This document shows, one piece after another, positions 1-8,584 of a stretch of 64,000 nt of DNA (position 1 is its first letter; every line of letters begins with the position of its first letter). The notes under the pieces were generated by a model, which did no database searches, had not been told where the DNA came from, and saw only the letters and a list, made by a program, of their open reading frames with translations. Source of the stretch: Paraburkholderia polaris (lineage in GTDB: Bacteria; Pseudomonadota; Gammaproteobacteria; Burkholderiales; Burkholderiaceae); contig NZ_JABBGJ010000004.1 of NCBI RefSeq assembly GCF_012927345.1, positions 124,001-188,000 of the forward strand, read 5' to 3'. The position numbers and the translations under genes are program-made.

Positions 1-1
1 A

Positions 2-337
2 CTCGTGCAACAGCCGATGATTTTTCGCGAGCCGCAATCGGTCACGCAGCAGTTACTGGAGATCGAATTGGTGCGCGAATCGCTGCAGGTCGAACCGGTG
101 ATGTATGTGGACGGGCGTGAAGCGCTGGAGGAAGCGGTCGCGCAAGGTATGGGGGTCGGCGTAATCGCGCGTGCCGAATTCAACGAATCGCGGCGAATCA
201 GGATGATTCCGCTCCAGGATTGCCAGGTGCAGATGATCGAATCGCTTACGCGGCTCGCCGGGCGGCCGGGGTCGAATCTGCTGGATGCGTTGTTTGCCGT
301 GGACCTGACTGGCGCCGCTGCCGTGACGGCTCAATGA
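2..337 (+). CDS. LysR-type regulator, C-terminal part (cut by window edge)
   Basis: The reading frame is open from the first bases of the window and ends at a TGA at 335-337, so only about the last 110 residues are visible. They fit the second half of a LysR effector-binding domain: a region with VMYVDGREALEEAVAQ followed by GMGVGVIARAEF matches the stretch where these regulators rebuild the second lobe of the effector pocket (the usual 'GxGIxxxP' segment). The DNA-binding half lies outside the window, so the target genes cannot be told. A hairpin terminator follows directly. Assignment to LysR is moderately sure; ligand unknown. Confidence 0.6.
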   Translation, partial: LVQQPMIFREPQSVTQQLLEIELVRESLQVEPVMYVDGREALEEAVAQGMGVGVIARAEFNESRRIRMIPLQDCQVQMIESLTRLAGRPGSNLLDALFAVDLTGAAAVTAQ

Positions 338-345
338 AATGGAAA

Positions 346-377
346 GCCGCCGGGCAAGCACTGCCCAGCGGCGTTTT
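346..377 (+). terminator. Rho-independent terminator after LysR fragment
   Basis: Arms 346-356 and 362-372 form an 11-bp stem with one mismatch around a 5-nt loop, followed by a short T run at 374-377. It sits 9 bp after the LysR stop and also lies downstream of the opposing SDR gene, so it may serve both. Confidence 0.65.
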
Positions 378-473
378 CATGCGGTCTTGACGCGGTGAGC
401 GTGCGTCGAGGCGGTGCATAGCCTCACCACGCGAACGCACGATCACGCGACCACACGCTGCGGGCCGATCCTG

Positions 474-1220
474 TTAGCGCGAACCGCCGCTGGCGATCAG
501 ACTTTCGCCCGTCATCCAGCGCGAGTCGTCAGAGGCGAGGAACACGGCGACGTCGGCGATATCGTCAGGTTGACCGATACGACCAAGCGGTGTCGTGCTG
601 ACTGCCCAGGTTTCGAAGTCCGAGCCGACGATACCGGCGCTATGCGTGCCTTCGGTCGCGACCATGCCGGGATTCACGGAGTTGACGCGAATCTTGCGCG
701 GGCCGAGTTCACGTGCGAGCACGCCGGTGATGCCGTCCACCGCGCTCTTGGTGGCCGTATAGACCGCGCTGCCCGGCGGCGTGATGCGGCTGACGACCGA
801 GCTGACGTTCACGACGCTGCCGCCTTCGCCCAGATGTTTGACCGCTGCCTGGGTGACCAGGAGCAAACCCAGCACGTTCACATTGAAGTGCTTATGGAAG
901 TGCTCTTCGGTGATCTCTTCAATCGGCGCAAACTCATACACGCCAGAGTTGTTGACGAGAATATCGAGGCGGCAATACGTTTCAACTGCCGTATCGATGA
1001 TGCCTTTCGCGTCGGCTGCCTTGGACACATCCCCTGCAACGGCCACCGCCTTGCCGCCCCCCGCGGTGATTGCGGCGACCACATCGTCCGCGCCCGCCTT
1101 GCTGGACGCGTAGTTCACCACCACCGACGCGCCCTGCGCCGCCAGTGCCTTCGCAATCGCGGCGCCGATACCTTTCGATGCGCCCGTTACAACCGCAACC
1201 TTGCCTGTGAGCTTGCTCAT
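474..1220 (-). CDS. SDR-family NAD(P)-dependent oxidoreductase
   Basis: A 248-residue classical short-chain dehydrogenase, probably interconverting an alcohol and a ketone on an unknown substrate. The glycine-rich cofactor loop TGASKGIG is at residues 12-19, the structural NNSG (variant of NNAG) is in the middle, and the catalytic Ser...YTATK set follows. The family's usual length is about 250 residues. The start at 1220 was preferred over a longer frame reaching 1424 because AGGAAA lies just before it and the protein then begins with the usual MSKLTGKVAVVTG. It stands alone on this strand between two LysR remnants, one of which may once have regulated it; that link is inference. Confidence 0.85.
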   Translation of the reverse strand: MSKLTGKVAVVTGASKGIGAAIAKALAAQGASVVVNYASSKAGADDVVAAITAGGGKAVAVAGDVSKAADAKGIIDTAVETYCRLDILVNNSGVYEFAPIEEITEEHFHKHFNVNVLGLLLVTQAAVKHLGEGGSVVNVSSVVSRITPPGSAVYTATKSAVDGITGVLARELGPRKIRVNSVNPGMVATEGTHSAGIVGSDFETWAVSTTPLGRIGQPDDIADVAVFLASDDSRWMTGESLIASGGSR

Positions 1221-1500
1221 GATCGTTTCCTTTGGATGGGGGTTCGCGCCGACGTCCTGTCGCGAAGATTCGCGGTGCTGACGTCGATGAAGCTGGAAAT
1301 GCAGTGGCGCTGTCACTGGACACAATGTAGGCACACAGGCCGCATGGATAAAGCGGCTGGAGACGAATAGATACGTCGGGTGAGCCGAACAATCGGAAAG
1401 GCGCTGGGGAGCGCGCACGAGCAAAGGTCAGACAAGTGCTCGGGGGCGTTGCAACGGAGGCGTTGCGGCCTCTCCGGCGCGCAGATCAGAGAGGCATTTT

Positions 1501-1791
1501 TTGACGCTTACGGCAGGTTTCCGACTCAGGGCCTCGCCGAGCCTCGACGAAGTGCGTCGGCTGATCTTCGCCGGCTATGGCATCGGTTGTCTGCCGGAGC
1601 ACATCGTGCGCGACGATCTCGCGCAGCAGCGGCTGTGGCGTCTGCCGCCCGAAGAGAGTCTGGTCGACGTCGACATCGATCTGTTGTGGCTGCGCGCGCG
1701 CAAGATGAACGCCGCCGAGCAGGCGTTTCTCGACGGCATGGAGCGCACGATGCAACGCTACGCGCTACCCGAGCGGCTTGCGCCGCGTTGA
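1501..1791 (+). pseudogene. Truncated LysR regulator remnant
   Basis: About 90 residues matching only the end of a LysR effector-binding domain (SLDEVRRLIFAGYGIGCLPE, then a run ending in the C-terminal helix). There is no DNA-binding domain and no plausible start or ribosome site upstream; the preceding 280 bases contain no continuing LysR frame. It looks like the 3' end of a deleted regulator. A short expressed peptide cannot be excluded but is unlikely. Confidence 0.6.
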
Positions 1792-1811
1792 CTGAGGCTA
1801 GGCCTCGCGGT

Positions 1812-1907
1812 TCACCGGTTTCCGCGTTTGCGGATGAACGCAATCTGCACAGCCACACTTGCCAGTACGGCCAACGCGCCCAGCGTATCCAGAATACTCG
1901 ACCACAC
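1812..1907 (-). CDS. Possible 31-residue single-pass membrane peptide
   Basis: This frame is too short for ordinary gene calling. It begins at GTG 1907, seven bases after a strong ribosome site (GGGAGGG, 1915-1921), and ends at TGA 1812-1814. The predicted peptide has a hydrophobic stretch (ILDTLGALAVLASVAVQIAF) and a basic tail (IRKRGNR), the shape of a small inner-membrane peptide with the tail inside. It lies 38 bp after the TSUP gene on the same strand, so it could be the last gene of that transcript. No family is recognised. The ribosome site and the membrane profile are seen; translation is inferred. Confidence 0.4.
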   Translation of the reverse strand: MWSSILDTLGALAVLASVAVQIAFIRKRGNR

Positions 1908-1945
1908 AATCCAGCCCTCCCGGGTTCACTCTCACCACGTTCTGA

Positions 1946-2695
1946 TCAAACGAATGCGCGCGCCAACAACTGAATGCCCAAGCCGAGCAGACAAAGAAAA
2001 AACCAGCGCCGGAAGGTCACCGAACTAATGTGCTCGCGCACCCGTTGGCCGATCCACATCCCGAGCAAGGCGGGCACTAGGGCGCAAAGCGACTTGCCCA
2101 GGTCGTCGATCGCGAATGCATGCTCCCGAGCCAGTCCGATGGCGAGCGCGATGGTGGACACGGTGAACGACAGGCCGAGCGCCTGAACCAGATCCTCTTT
2201 CTTTAACGTTAGCCCCTGCAGGTAAGGCACCGCCGGCACGACGAACACCCCTGTCCCTCCGGCGATCGCACCGGTGACCACGCCGACCGCCGGCGACAGC
2301 CAGCGCTCGTGCCGCGCCGGCACCGAGAAGCGCCACGCCATCAACCCGGCCACGGCATAGAGCGTCAACGCGGCGCCCAATCCGGCCACCGCCCATTCGC
2401 CACTGCCACCGGCAATGAACGACGCAGCCGCGAGCGTGCCCGCGACGATGCCCGCCATCATTAGCCACAAACGCTTGACCAGCGTCCGCACGCTGGGCCC
2501 CGCGAACAGTTGCCAGACGTTCGTGACGAAAGACGGCAGCAACAGCATCGCGGCAGCCTGCGCCGGCAACATTAGCGTGCCGAGCACGCCCATGGCGACG
2601 GTGGGCAGGCCCATGCCAGTCACGCCTTTGACGAAGCCGGCCAGCACGAATGTCGCGGCAACCACGCTCGCATAGAGAGCAAAAGAAGAGGTCAT
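1946..2695 (-). CDS. TSUP (TauE/SafE) family transporter
   Basis: A 249-residue inner-membrane protein made mostly of hydrophobic segments, with the family's paired four-helix halves: the N-terminal half has FVKGVTGMGLPTVAMG and the second half has GAIAGGTGVFVVPAVPYL, the repeated G-x-x-x-G-x-G-x-x-x-x-P pattern of TauE/SafE proteins. Members export or import sulfite, sulfoacetate or other organic anions; the substrate here is unknown. The start at 2695 (MTSSFALYAS) leads straight into the first helix; a longer GTG start at 2752 is possible but adds a non-hydrophobic leader. It is divergent from the LysR gene at 2845, which probably controls it. Confidence 0.8.
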   Translation of the reverse strand: MTSSFALYASVVAATFVLAGFVKGVTGMGLPTVAMGVLGTLMLPAQAAAMLLLPSFVTNVWQLFAGPSVRTLVKRLWLMMAGIVAGTLAAASFIAGGSGEWAVAGLGAALTLYAVAGLMAWRFSVPARHERWLSPAVGVVTGAIAGGTGVFVVPAVPYLQGLTLKKEDLVQALGLSFTVSTIALAIGLAREHAFAIDDLGKSLCALVPALLGMWIGQRVREHISSVTFRRWFFLCLLGLGIQLLARAFV

Positions 2696-2775
2696 CGGGC
2701 TGTTGTTCTGGATGTCATGTCCGCGATTTTCGATTGCCGCAGCGCCGCCCACAATGCGTAAGATACGTACTGTGA

Positions 2776-2791
2776 CTTAGCCTGAGACTAA
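2776..2791. promoter_or_regulatory. Candidate LysR operator between TSUP gene and LysR gene
   Basis: Inverted repeat CTTAG-N6-CTAAG, which contains the T-N11-A pattern (TA...TA) typical of LysR sites. It lies in the 149-bp divergent gap, 53 bp before the LysR start, where autoregulation and control of the exporter would both be possible. Binding is inferred. Confidence 0.45.
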
Positions 2792-2844
2792 GGCTCAAAC
2801 CGCAGCTACAGCCGCGGGTACAACACCAACTCGAATCCGACCCC

Positions 2845-3735
2845 ATGCGCTTCGATCTGATCGACCTCCGTCTTTTCCTGCACATCCTCGACACCGGCAG
2901 CATCACGCATGGCGCGGCACGCGCGAACATGTCGCTGCCTTCGGCCAGCGCACGTTTGCGCGGCATGGAAGACGCGTTGGGCGAACCGTTGCTGGAGCGG
3001 GGCCGGCGCGGCGTGGAGTCGACTGCGACAGGCGATACGCTCGCGCATCATGCGCGGCTCGTGCTCGGCCAGATCGACCGGATGCAAGGCGAGCTCGGCG
3101 AACATCAGGCCGGGCGCAAAGCCTGCATCCGCTTGTGGACCAATACCGCCGCAATCACCGAGTTTTTGCCCGCCGCGGTCGGTCTGTTTTTGCGCGATCA
3201 TCCCAACGTGCAGATCGATCTGAAAGAACGGCAGAGTAGCGAAACCGTGAAAGCGGTGCTGACCGGCGCGGCGGAGATCGGCATCATCTCGGATGCCGTC
3301 GAACACGGCGCGCTGCAAACGCTGCCTTTCGCCGTCGACAAACTCGTACTGGTCACCAGCCGTGACGACCCGCTGGGGGCGCGGCGCCGCGTGACGCTTG
3401 CGGAAGTGGCCGACCGTGAATTTATCGGCTTGAGCACGAGCAGCGCGTTGCACACGTACCTTGGCGAACGCGCACTGCTATCCGGGCAGCCGCTCAGCGT
3501 CCGGGCGCATATGCGAACCTTCGACAGCATCTGCTGCATGGTCGAACAGGGCGCGGGCATCGCCATCGTGCCGGCCACCGCCGCGAAACGCTATCGCGGC
3601 ACGCCAGGCATTCGCACGATCGAACTGACGGACAGTTGGGCCACGCGTCAGTTGCTGATCTGCATGCGCGCCCTGAACGCGCTGAAACGGCCGGAAAAAG
3701 AGCTGGTCCGGCATCTGGCGGGGGTGGAAGGATGA
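2845..3735 (+). CDS. LysR-type transcriptional regulator
   Basis: A 296-residue LysR protein of normal length. The winged helix-turn-helix is at about residues 5-62 (LRLFLHILDTGSITHGAARA, then SLPSASARLRGMEDALG), followed by the linker helix and a two-lobed effector domain with GAGIAIVPATAA near residue 240. It is divergent from the TSUP exporter and 167 bp upstream of the reductase gene iacF. The divergent layout and the T-N11-A site in the gap point to the exporter as its main target; a role in the auxin cluster is less likely but not excluded. Confidence 0.85.
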   Translation: MRFDLIDLRLFLHILDTGSITHGAARANMSLPSASARLRGMEDALGEPLLERGRRGVESTATGDTLAHHARLVLGQIDRMQGELGEHQAGRKACIRLWTNTAAITEFLPAAVGLFLRDHPNVQIDLKERQSSETVKAVLTGAAEIGIISDAVEHGALQTLPFAVDKLVLVTSRDDPLGARRRVTLAEVADREFIGLSTSSALHTYLGERALLSGQPLSVRAHMRTFDSICCMVEQGAGIAIVPATAAKRYRGTPGIRTIELTDSWATRQLLICMRALNALKRPEKELVRHLAGVEG

Positions 3736-3902
3736 CGCGGATGCGCGGCTGACACCCTATTATCAACTACACTTATTTCATAACCGATTTTTAATCGATT
3801 TGCCTGATTGTCGGCTGTTTCTTATCCTTGACGCACAACCGGACGCCACGCAATGCATGTGGCGTCCGCTCTGCTCATCTCTGTCCTTTGGCCGGCAAGA
3901 TC

Positions 3903-4880
3903 ATGGAAAGAACCACCTTCAGCGTACGCGTCGACAGCGTGCGTGACGAAGCGCACGGCGTGCGCTCGTTCAGCGTATCGCGTCTGGACGGACAACCGTT
4001 CGACCGCTACGAACCCGGCGCGCATATCGACGTCACCGGGCCCTCGGGCGTCACGCGGCAATATTCTTTGTGCGGCGACCCGGATCATCGTGAAGCGCAC
4101 CTGTTTGCCGTCAAGCGTGAAGACGCGTCGCGCGGCGGCTCACGCGCGCTGCATGACGACGTGACCGTTGGCAGCGAATTGACGATCGGCGCGCCGCGCA
4201 ATCTGTTTCAACTCGCGTCCGAAGCGAGCGAACACATTCTGATTGCGGCAGGCATCGGCGTCACGCCGCTATTGAGTATGGCGTACCGGTTGCTCAAGCA
4301 GGAGCAGCGCTTCGTGTTGCATTATTTCGCGCGCAGTGCGGAGCACGCGGCGTTCTTGCCGTTGCTGTCGCGCGCACCGTTCAGCGATTTCGTGCGGCTT
4401 CATTTCGGCGTCGGAAGAGAACAACTCGATATGGTGCTGGCCGACTGCGTCGCCAATACGCGCGACGGCTCCCATCTCTATACCTGTGGCCCGGCGCCCT
4501 TCATGGCGCGTGTCGTGGCGATCGGCGAAACGCGCGTGGCTGCCGAGGCGATTCATCTTGAACGCTTCGCAGCCGAACCTGCTTCGGCGGCTAGCGGCGA
4601 ATCGAACCTGCTCGACTCATTCGACGTGCGCATCGCCAGTAGCGGTGCAACGGTACACGTGGATAAACACACGACGATCGTCGCGGCGCTGGCGTCGATC
4701 GGCATCGAAGTCGATACGTCATGCGGTGAAGGCGTATGCGGGACCTGTATGGTCGACGTGGTGAGCGGCACGCCTGAGCATCGCGATCATTGCCTGAGTA
4801 AAGCGGAACGCGCGGGCGGCAAGGTGATCTGCTGCTGCGTCTCGCGCGCGACTACGCCGCTGCTGGTACTCGATCTTTAA
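3903..4880 (+). CDS. iacF: Oxygenase reductase, FNR plus C-terminal 2Fe-2S ferredoxin (IacF-like)
   Basis: A 325-residue phthalate/vanillate-type reductase that passes electrons from NAD(P)H through flavin and a plant-type 2Fe-2S cluster to a Rieske oxygenase. The flavin motif RQYS is at 52-55, the nucleotide-binding segment AAGIGVTPLLSM is near residue 120, and the ferredoxin cysteines are C274, C279, C282 and one at about 310. The start at 3903 (MERTTFSVRV) gives the usual family length of about 320. No other oxygenase reductase lies in the window, so its likely partner is the oxygenase iacCD at 9.6-11.4 kb, although the cat genes lie between them. Reductase assignment is firm; the name rests on context. 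Confidence 0.85.
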   Translation: MERTTFSVRVDSVRDEAHGVRSFSVSRLDGQPFDRYEPGAHIDVTGPSGVTRQYSLCGDPDHREAHLFAVKREDASRGGSRALHDDVTVGSELTIGAPRNLFQLASEASEHILIAAGIGVTPLLSMAYRLLKQEQRFVLHYFARSAEHAAFLPLLSRAPFSDFVRLHFGVGREQLDMVLADCVANTRDGSHLYTCGPAPFMARVVAIGETRVAAEAIHLERFAAEPASAASGESNLLDSFDVRIASSGATVHVDKHTTIVAALASIGIEVDTSCGEGVCGTCMVDVVSGTPEHRDHCLSKAERAGGKVICCCVSRATTPLLVLDL

Positions 4881-4951
4881 GACTCGATCTCCAAGACTCA
4901 ATCTTCAATGCAAGCCGGTGCTGCATGCGCAGCACCTTCTCTCTCCCGCCC

Positions 4952-5242
4952 TTACCGGTCGTCGTCGCGAATCGACGATGCATGCCGGCACAGCGCGCGC
5001 ACTTCGACATCCATATACGGAAATAGCGGCAACTGGCTCAGCACGTCGTGCAGATGCGCGGGGCTTTCCACATCGAACACGCTGATATTCGCGTAGCGGC
5101 CGGCGATGCGCCACAGGTGCCTCCATACGCCCTCCTGCTGCAACTTCTGCGACATCGTTTTCTCATCGGACTTCAGACGCGCGGCGCGCTCCGCGTCCAT
5201 GTCGGGCGGCAGGTTGACGGTCATCTCAACGTGAAACAGCAT
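4952..5242 (-). CDS. catC: Muconolactone delta-isomerase
   Basis: A 96-residue protein, the exact usual length of CatC, which converts muconolactone to beta-ketoadipate enol-lactone in the cytoplasm as a decamer. The N-terminal LFHVEMTVNLPPDM and the stretch LWRIAGRYANISVFDVES are typical. The start at 5242 has AAGGAG nearby; a frame reaching 5326 adds an unrelated leader. It is the last gene of the catB-catA-catC set, transcribed away from catR. Induction by muconate through CatR is expected from the family. Confidence 0.93.
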   Translation of the reverse strand: MLFHVEMTVNLPPDMDAERAARLKSDEKTMSQKLQQEGVWRHLWRIAGRYANISVFDVESPAHLHDVLSQLPLFPYMDVEVRALCRHASSIRDDDR

Positions 5243-5346
5243 GCTTGCGCTCCTTCTCTGATCGGTAATAAAAAGACCCTGGCTATCCGGCAAACCTCGC
5301 CGCGCAGCCAGGGTAGAGAGATCCATACAGTACGTCTATGCGATTT

Positions 5347-5367
5347 CAGGCATCAGGCATCAGGCAT
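5347..5367. repeat. Short heptamer repeat between catA and catC
   Basis: Three exact tandem copies of CAGGCAT, followed by a decayed fourth, in the 131-bp gap between catA and catC. It has no evident terminator or operator character. Confidence 0.7.
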
Positions 5368-5373
5368 GAGGCT

Positions 5374-6282
5374 TCACGCTTCAGCGCGCACCCGCTCCAC
5401 TTCAGCGCCCGGCAAATTGTCGCGCTCATTGAACAGTGTGAAATCGAAGTCGATCAGCGCGAACTTGCCCTCCACGCCATAGGGCTTGCCGTCCGCGCCC
5501 TCGGCCTGCTTGACAGCCGGCACGAGGCCGTCGCGCGTGGCGAATGCGAAGTCGTCCCACAGATACGGATCGCCGTCGATGTTGATCTGGGTGGTCAGCT
5601 TGCGGTGGCCCGGCGCCGAAACGAAGAAGTGGATATGCGCCGGACGATGCCCATGACGGCCCAACTGATCGAGCAACAACTGCGTCTGCCCTTGCGGCGG
5701 CACCGAGTAACCCACCGGCACCACGCTGCGGAAGCTGTACTTGCCTTCGGCATCCGTGCGAATCGAGCGGCGCAGATTGAAGGCCGGCTGCGACTTGTCG
5801 AAGTACGAGTAATTACCGAGGTGATTAGCGTGCCACACTTCAACCAGCGCATTCGCCAGCGGCTTGCCGTCTTCGCCGAGTACGCGGCCGCGCATCACCA
5901 GTGTCTGGCCGGGGTCGGTGCCGTCATCGAGTCGTGCATGGCCCGCGGACTCGGGCGCGCCTGCCACATACAACGGTCCTTCAATCGTGCGCGGCGTGCC
6001 GCCTTCGATACCGGCCTTGGCTTCCGCTTCGTCCAGACGCAGGTCGAGAAAATGCTCGAAGCCCAAGCCCGCTGCCAGCAGACCGAGCTCGCCGCTCTTG
6101 CCCGCGTCGCCGAGATAATTCAGCGCGGTCCAGAATTCGGCCGGCTGCACGTCGAGGTCTTCGATCGTATAGAACAGATCCTTGACGATGCGGTTGACGA
6201 TCTGCTTGGTGCGCGGATTGCCTTCGTGGGTGGCGCTGTCGTTGATCTTCTGCAGCAGCGCGTCGATGGCTTGCTTGTTCAT
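5374..6282 (-). CDS. catA: Catechol 1,2-dioxygenase
   Basis: A 302-residue intradiol dioxygenase that opens catechol to cis,cis-muconate using non-haem Fe(III). The expected iron ligands are visible: Y158 in GNYSYFD, Y192 in GYSVPPQG, and H216 and H218 in HRPAHIHFF. The N-terminal helical dimerisation region covers about residues 1-95. It lies 47 bp after catB on the same strand and before catC, so one transcript is likely. In this locus its substrate would be the catechol produced by the iac enzymes. Confidence 0.95.
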   Translation of the reverse strand: MNKQAIDALLQKINDSATHEGNPRTKQIVNRIVKDLFYTIEDLDVQPAEFWTALNYLGDAGKSGELGLLAAGLGFEHFLDLRLDEAEAKAGIEGGTPRTIEGPLYVAGAPESAGHARLDDGTDPGQTLVMRGRVLGEDGKPLANALVEVWHANHLGNYSYFDKSQPAFNLRRSIRTDAEGKYSFRSVVPVGYSVPPQGQTQLLLDQLGRHGHRPAHIHFFVSAPGHRKLTTQINIDGDPYLWDDFAFATRDGLVPAVKQAEGADGKPYGVEGKFALIDFDFTLFNERDNLPGAEVERVRAEA

Positions 6283-6329
6283 GGGGTATCTCCTTCGTTT
6301 GATGTGCTTGCCGGTTAGCGGATGAACCG

Positions 6330-7487
6330 TCAGTTCGTGGTAACGCTTGCGCCCTTGCGGGTATCGCGCCGCAAGCGATCGATTTTGGCCCAGTCGAGCG
6401 TGATGCCAAGACCCGGCCCTTGGGGAAGATGCAAAGCAAAATTCTGGTAGCGCAGCGGTTCGGTGAGAATCTCTTCGGTCAGCAGCAACGGCCCGAATAG
6501 TTCAGTGCCCCACTTCAGTTCGCCGAAGGTGCTGAAGAGTTGCGCCGAGGCGATCGTGCCCACCGCGCCTTCAAGCATCGTGCCGCCATACAGGTCGATG
6601 TTCGCGGCGAGCGCAATCGCCGCCACCTGCGCGGCGCCAGTCAGACCGCCCGATTGCGCGATCTTTACGGCGAAGACATCGGCCGCACGCGCGCTCGCAA
6701 CGGCAAATGCATCGGCCGGGCCGTGCAATGCTTCGTCCGCCATGATCGGCACCTGAGCGAGATCGGTCAGACGTTTGAGGCCCGCGCGGTTCTCCGCGGC
6801 GATCGGCTGCTCGATCAGTGCAATACCAGCATCGGCGAAACGCTTGCCGGCCCAGATCGCTTCGGATTCGGTCCACGCCTGGTTCACGTCGACACGCACT
6901 TCACCGCGTCCTTCCAGTGCTTTCTGAATGGTCACGACGTGCGCAACGTCGTCGGCAACCGCGCGCGAGCCGATCTTCAGTTTGAACACGCGATGCCGCT
7001 TCGCTTCGAAAACACGCTCGGCTTCGTCGATATCGCGGGTCGTGTCGCCGCTCGCGAGGGTCCACGCCACGTCCACCGAATCGCGTACCCGGCCGCCGAA
7101 CAGCTCCGACAAGGGCACGCCAAGACGATGCGCCTGGGCATCGAACAAAGCGGTTTCCACCGCGGATTTGGCAAACCGGTTGCCCTGAAACAACGTGCGC
7201 AGCTTCGCCATCGCCGCGCCTGGACGGGTCGCGTCCATGTCTTTGAGCAGCGGCGCAAAGTACGTATCGATGTTGACCTTGATACTTTCCGGACTCTCCT
7301 CGCCGTAAGCGAGGCCGCCGATGGTCGTGCCCTCGCCCACGCCGACCACGCCGTCCGCACAGCGGATACGTACCAGCACGAGCGTCTGGCAGTTCATCGT
7401 CGCGACCGAAAGCCGGTGCGGACGAATCGTCGGCACGTCGACGAGAATCGTCTCCACGCTCTCAATCTTCACGGGTGTTGCTATCAT
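6330..7487 (-). CDS. catB: Muconate cycloisomerase I
   Basis: A 385-residue enolase-superfamily enzyme that turns cis,cis-muconate into muconolactone. Visible are the FKLKIGSR lysine motif, the metal ligands in DVNQAW, EQPI and MADEAL, and the C-terminal EGAVGTIASAQLF segment. A strong AGGAGG precedes the start. It is the first gene of catBAC and diverges from catR with a 102-bp gap holding a CatM/BenM-type operator. Confidence 0.93.
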   Translation of the reverse strand: MIATPVKIESVETILVDVPTIRPHRLSVATMNCQTLVLVRIRCADGVVGVGEGTTIGGLAYGEESPESIKVNIDTYFAPLLKDMDATRPGAAMAKLRTLFQGNRFAKSAVETALFDAQAHRLGVPLSELFGGRVRDSVDVAWTLASGDTTRDIDEAERVFEAKRHRVFKLKIGSRAVADDVAHVVTIQKALEGRGEVRVDVNQAWTESEAIWAGKRFADAGIALIEQPIAAENRAGLKRLTDLAQVPIMADEALHGPADAFAVASARAADVFAVKIAQSGGLTGAAQVAAIALAANIDLYGGTMLEGAVGTIASAQLFSTFGELKWGTELFGPLLLTEEILTEPLRYQNFALHLPQGPGLGITLDWAKIDRLRRDTRKGASVTTN

Positions 7488-7572
7488 TCGTTGCCCTCCT
7501 GAACTGCTTTACCGAGGCCTCCATAGTAGAAACAACCCACGAAGCAGTCCAACACCGATTCCGACTACTTCC

Positions 7573-7587
7573 ATACCTTAGGGGTAT
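7573..7587. promoter_or_regulatory. CatR/CatM-type operator (ATAC-N7-GTAT)
   Basis: A perfect ATAC-N7-GTAT dyad, the consensus described for CatM/BenM LysR proteins, lies between catB and catR. Its right arm ends two bases before the catR start codon, so bound regulator would cover the catR ribosome site. It lies 86 bp upstream of the catB start. Confidence 0.7.
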
Positions 7588-7589
7588 GC

Positions 7590-8477
7590 ATGGAACTTCG
7601 CCAACTCCGCTACTTCATTGCGGTCGCGGAAGAAATGAACATCACGCGGGCCGCCAATCGCCTGCATATGACGCAGCCGCCGCTCAGCCGCCAGATCCAG
7701 CAGATCGAGGAAAGCGTCGGCTTGCCGTTGTTCGAACGCGGCTCGCGGCCGCTGCGGCTGACCGAAGCCGGTCGCATTTTCTATGCGCAGGCCAAGCGTC
7801 TGATCGACGATGCCGACGAACTCGCGCCGCTCACGCGACGCCTCGCGCAACTGGCCGAGCGCATCGTGATCGGCTTCGTGCCGTCCACGCTCTATGGCGC
7901 GTTGCCCGCCGTGATTCGCGCGTTCCGCGAGGCTGCGCCGAATATCGAGTTGTCGCTGATTGAAATGTTTACGATCGAGCAGCTCGCCGCCCTCAAAGGC
8001 GGACGTATCGACGTTGGCTTTGGCCGCTTGCGTTTCGACGATGCACAACTGGCGCGTGAAGTGCTCGTCGAAGAACGGATGATTGCCGCACTGCCGCAAG
8101 ACCATCCGCTCGCACGCCAGAAGAAGCCGCTGACGCTTGCCCAGCTCGCGCAGGAAACGCTGATCGTCTATCCGAGTACGCCGCGGCCAAGCTATGCGGA
8201 TCAGCAACTATCGGCGATGCATGACCATGCGCTGGAGCCCAAGGCCATTCATGAAGTGAGGGAGTTGCAAACCGCGCTCGGGCTGGTCGCGGCGCAAGTC
8301 GGCGTGTGTCTCGTGCCGGAAAGCGTGGAGGGTTTGCGCGCGCATGGCGTGGTGTACCGGCCGGTTCCGGCCGCCAATATCGCGTCGCCGATCATCATGA
8401 GCCGCCGCCTGCAGGATGAATCGCCGGCTACGACGTTGTTGTGTTCGCTAGCGCGGGAGTTGTTCAAACGGGTTTGA
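7590..8477 (+). CDS. catR: LysR-type activator of the cat genes
   Basis: A 295-residue LysR regulator of the CatR/BenM/CatM group. It begins MELRQLRYFIAVAEEMNITR, the typical start of this group, with helix-turn-helix up to about residue 60 (MTQPPLSRQIQQIEE) and an effector domain with GFVPSTLYGALP. It is divergent from catB and has a consensus operator in the gap. By homology it should activate catBAC in response to muconate and repress itself. No strong ribosome site is visible because the operator occupies that place. Confidence 0.88.
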   Translation: MELRQLRYFIAVAEEMNITRAANRLHMTQPPLSRQIQQIEESVGLPLFERGSRPLRLTEAGRIFYAQAKRLIDDADELAPLTRRLAQLAERIVIGFVPSTLYGALPAVIRAFREAAPNIELSLIEMFTIEQLAALKGGRIDVGFGRLRFDDAQLAREVLVEERMIAALPQDHPLARQKKPLTLAQLAQETLIVYPSTPRPSYADQQLSAMHDHALEPKAIHEVRELQTALGLVAAQVGVCLVPESVEGLRAHGVVYRPVPAANIASPIIMSRRLQDESPATTLLCSLARELFKRV

Positions 8478-8584
8478 AAGGGGCCGTCCGTACACGGCCT
8501 GTAAGTGGCTCATGGAGGGCTTCCGGGCGCATGCAAGCCCGCCCCCGCGAGAATCATAAACGCAGCAAGCCGCTGCGGCCCATC

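Noticed and set aside
8482..8499. GGCCGT/ACGGCC hairpin between catR and iacR1 as a terminator
   Set aside because: Stem of only six pairs and no T run on either strand.
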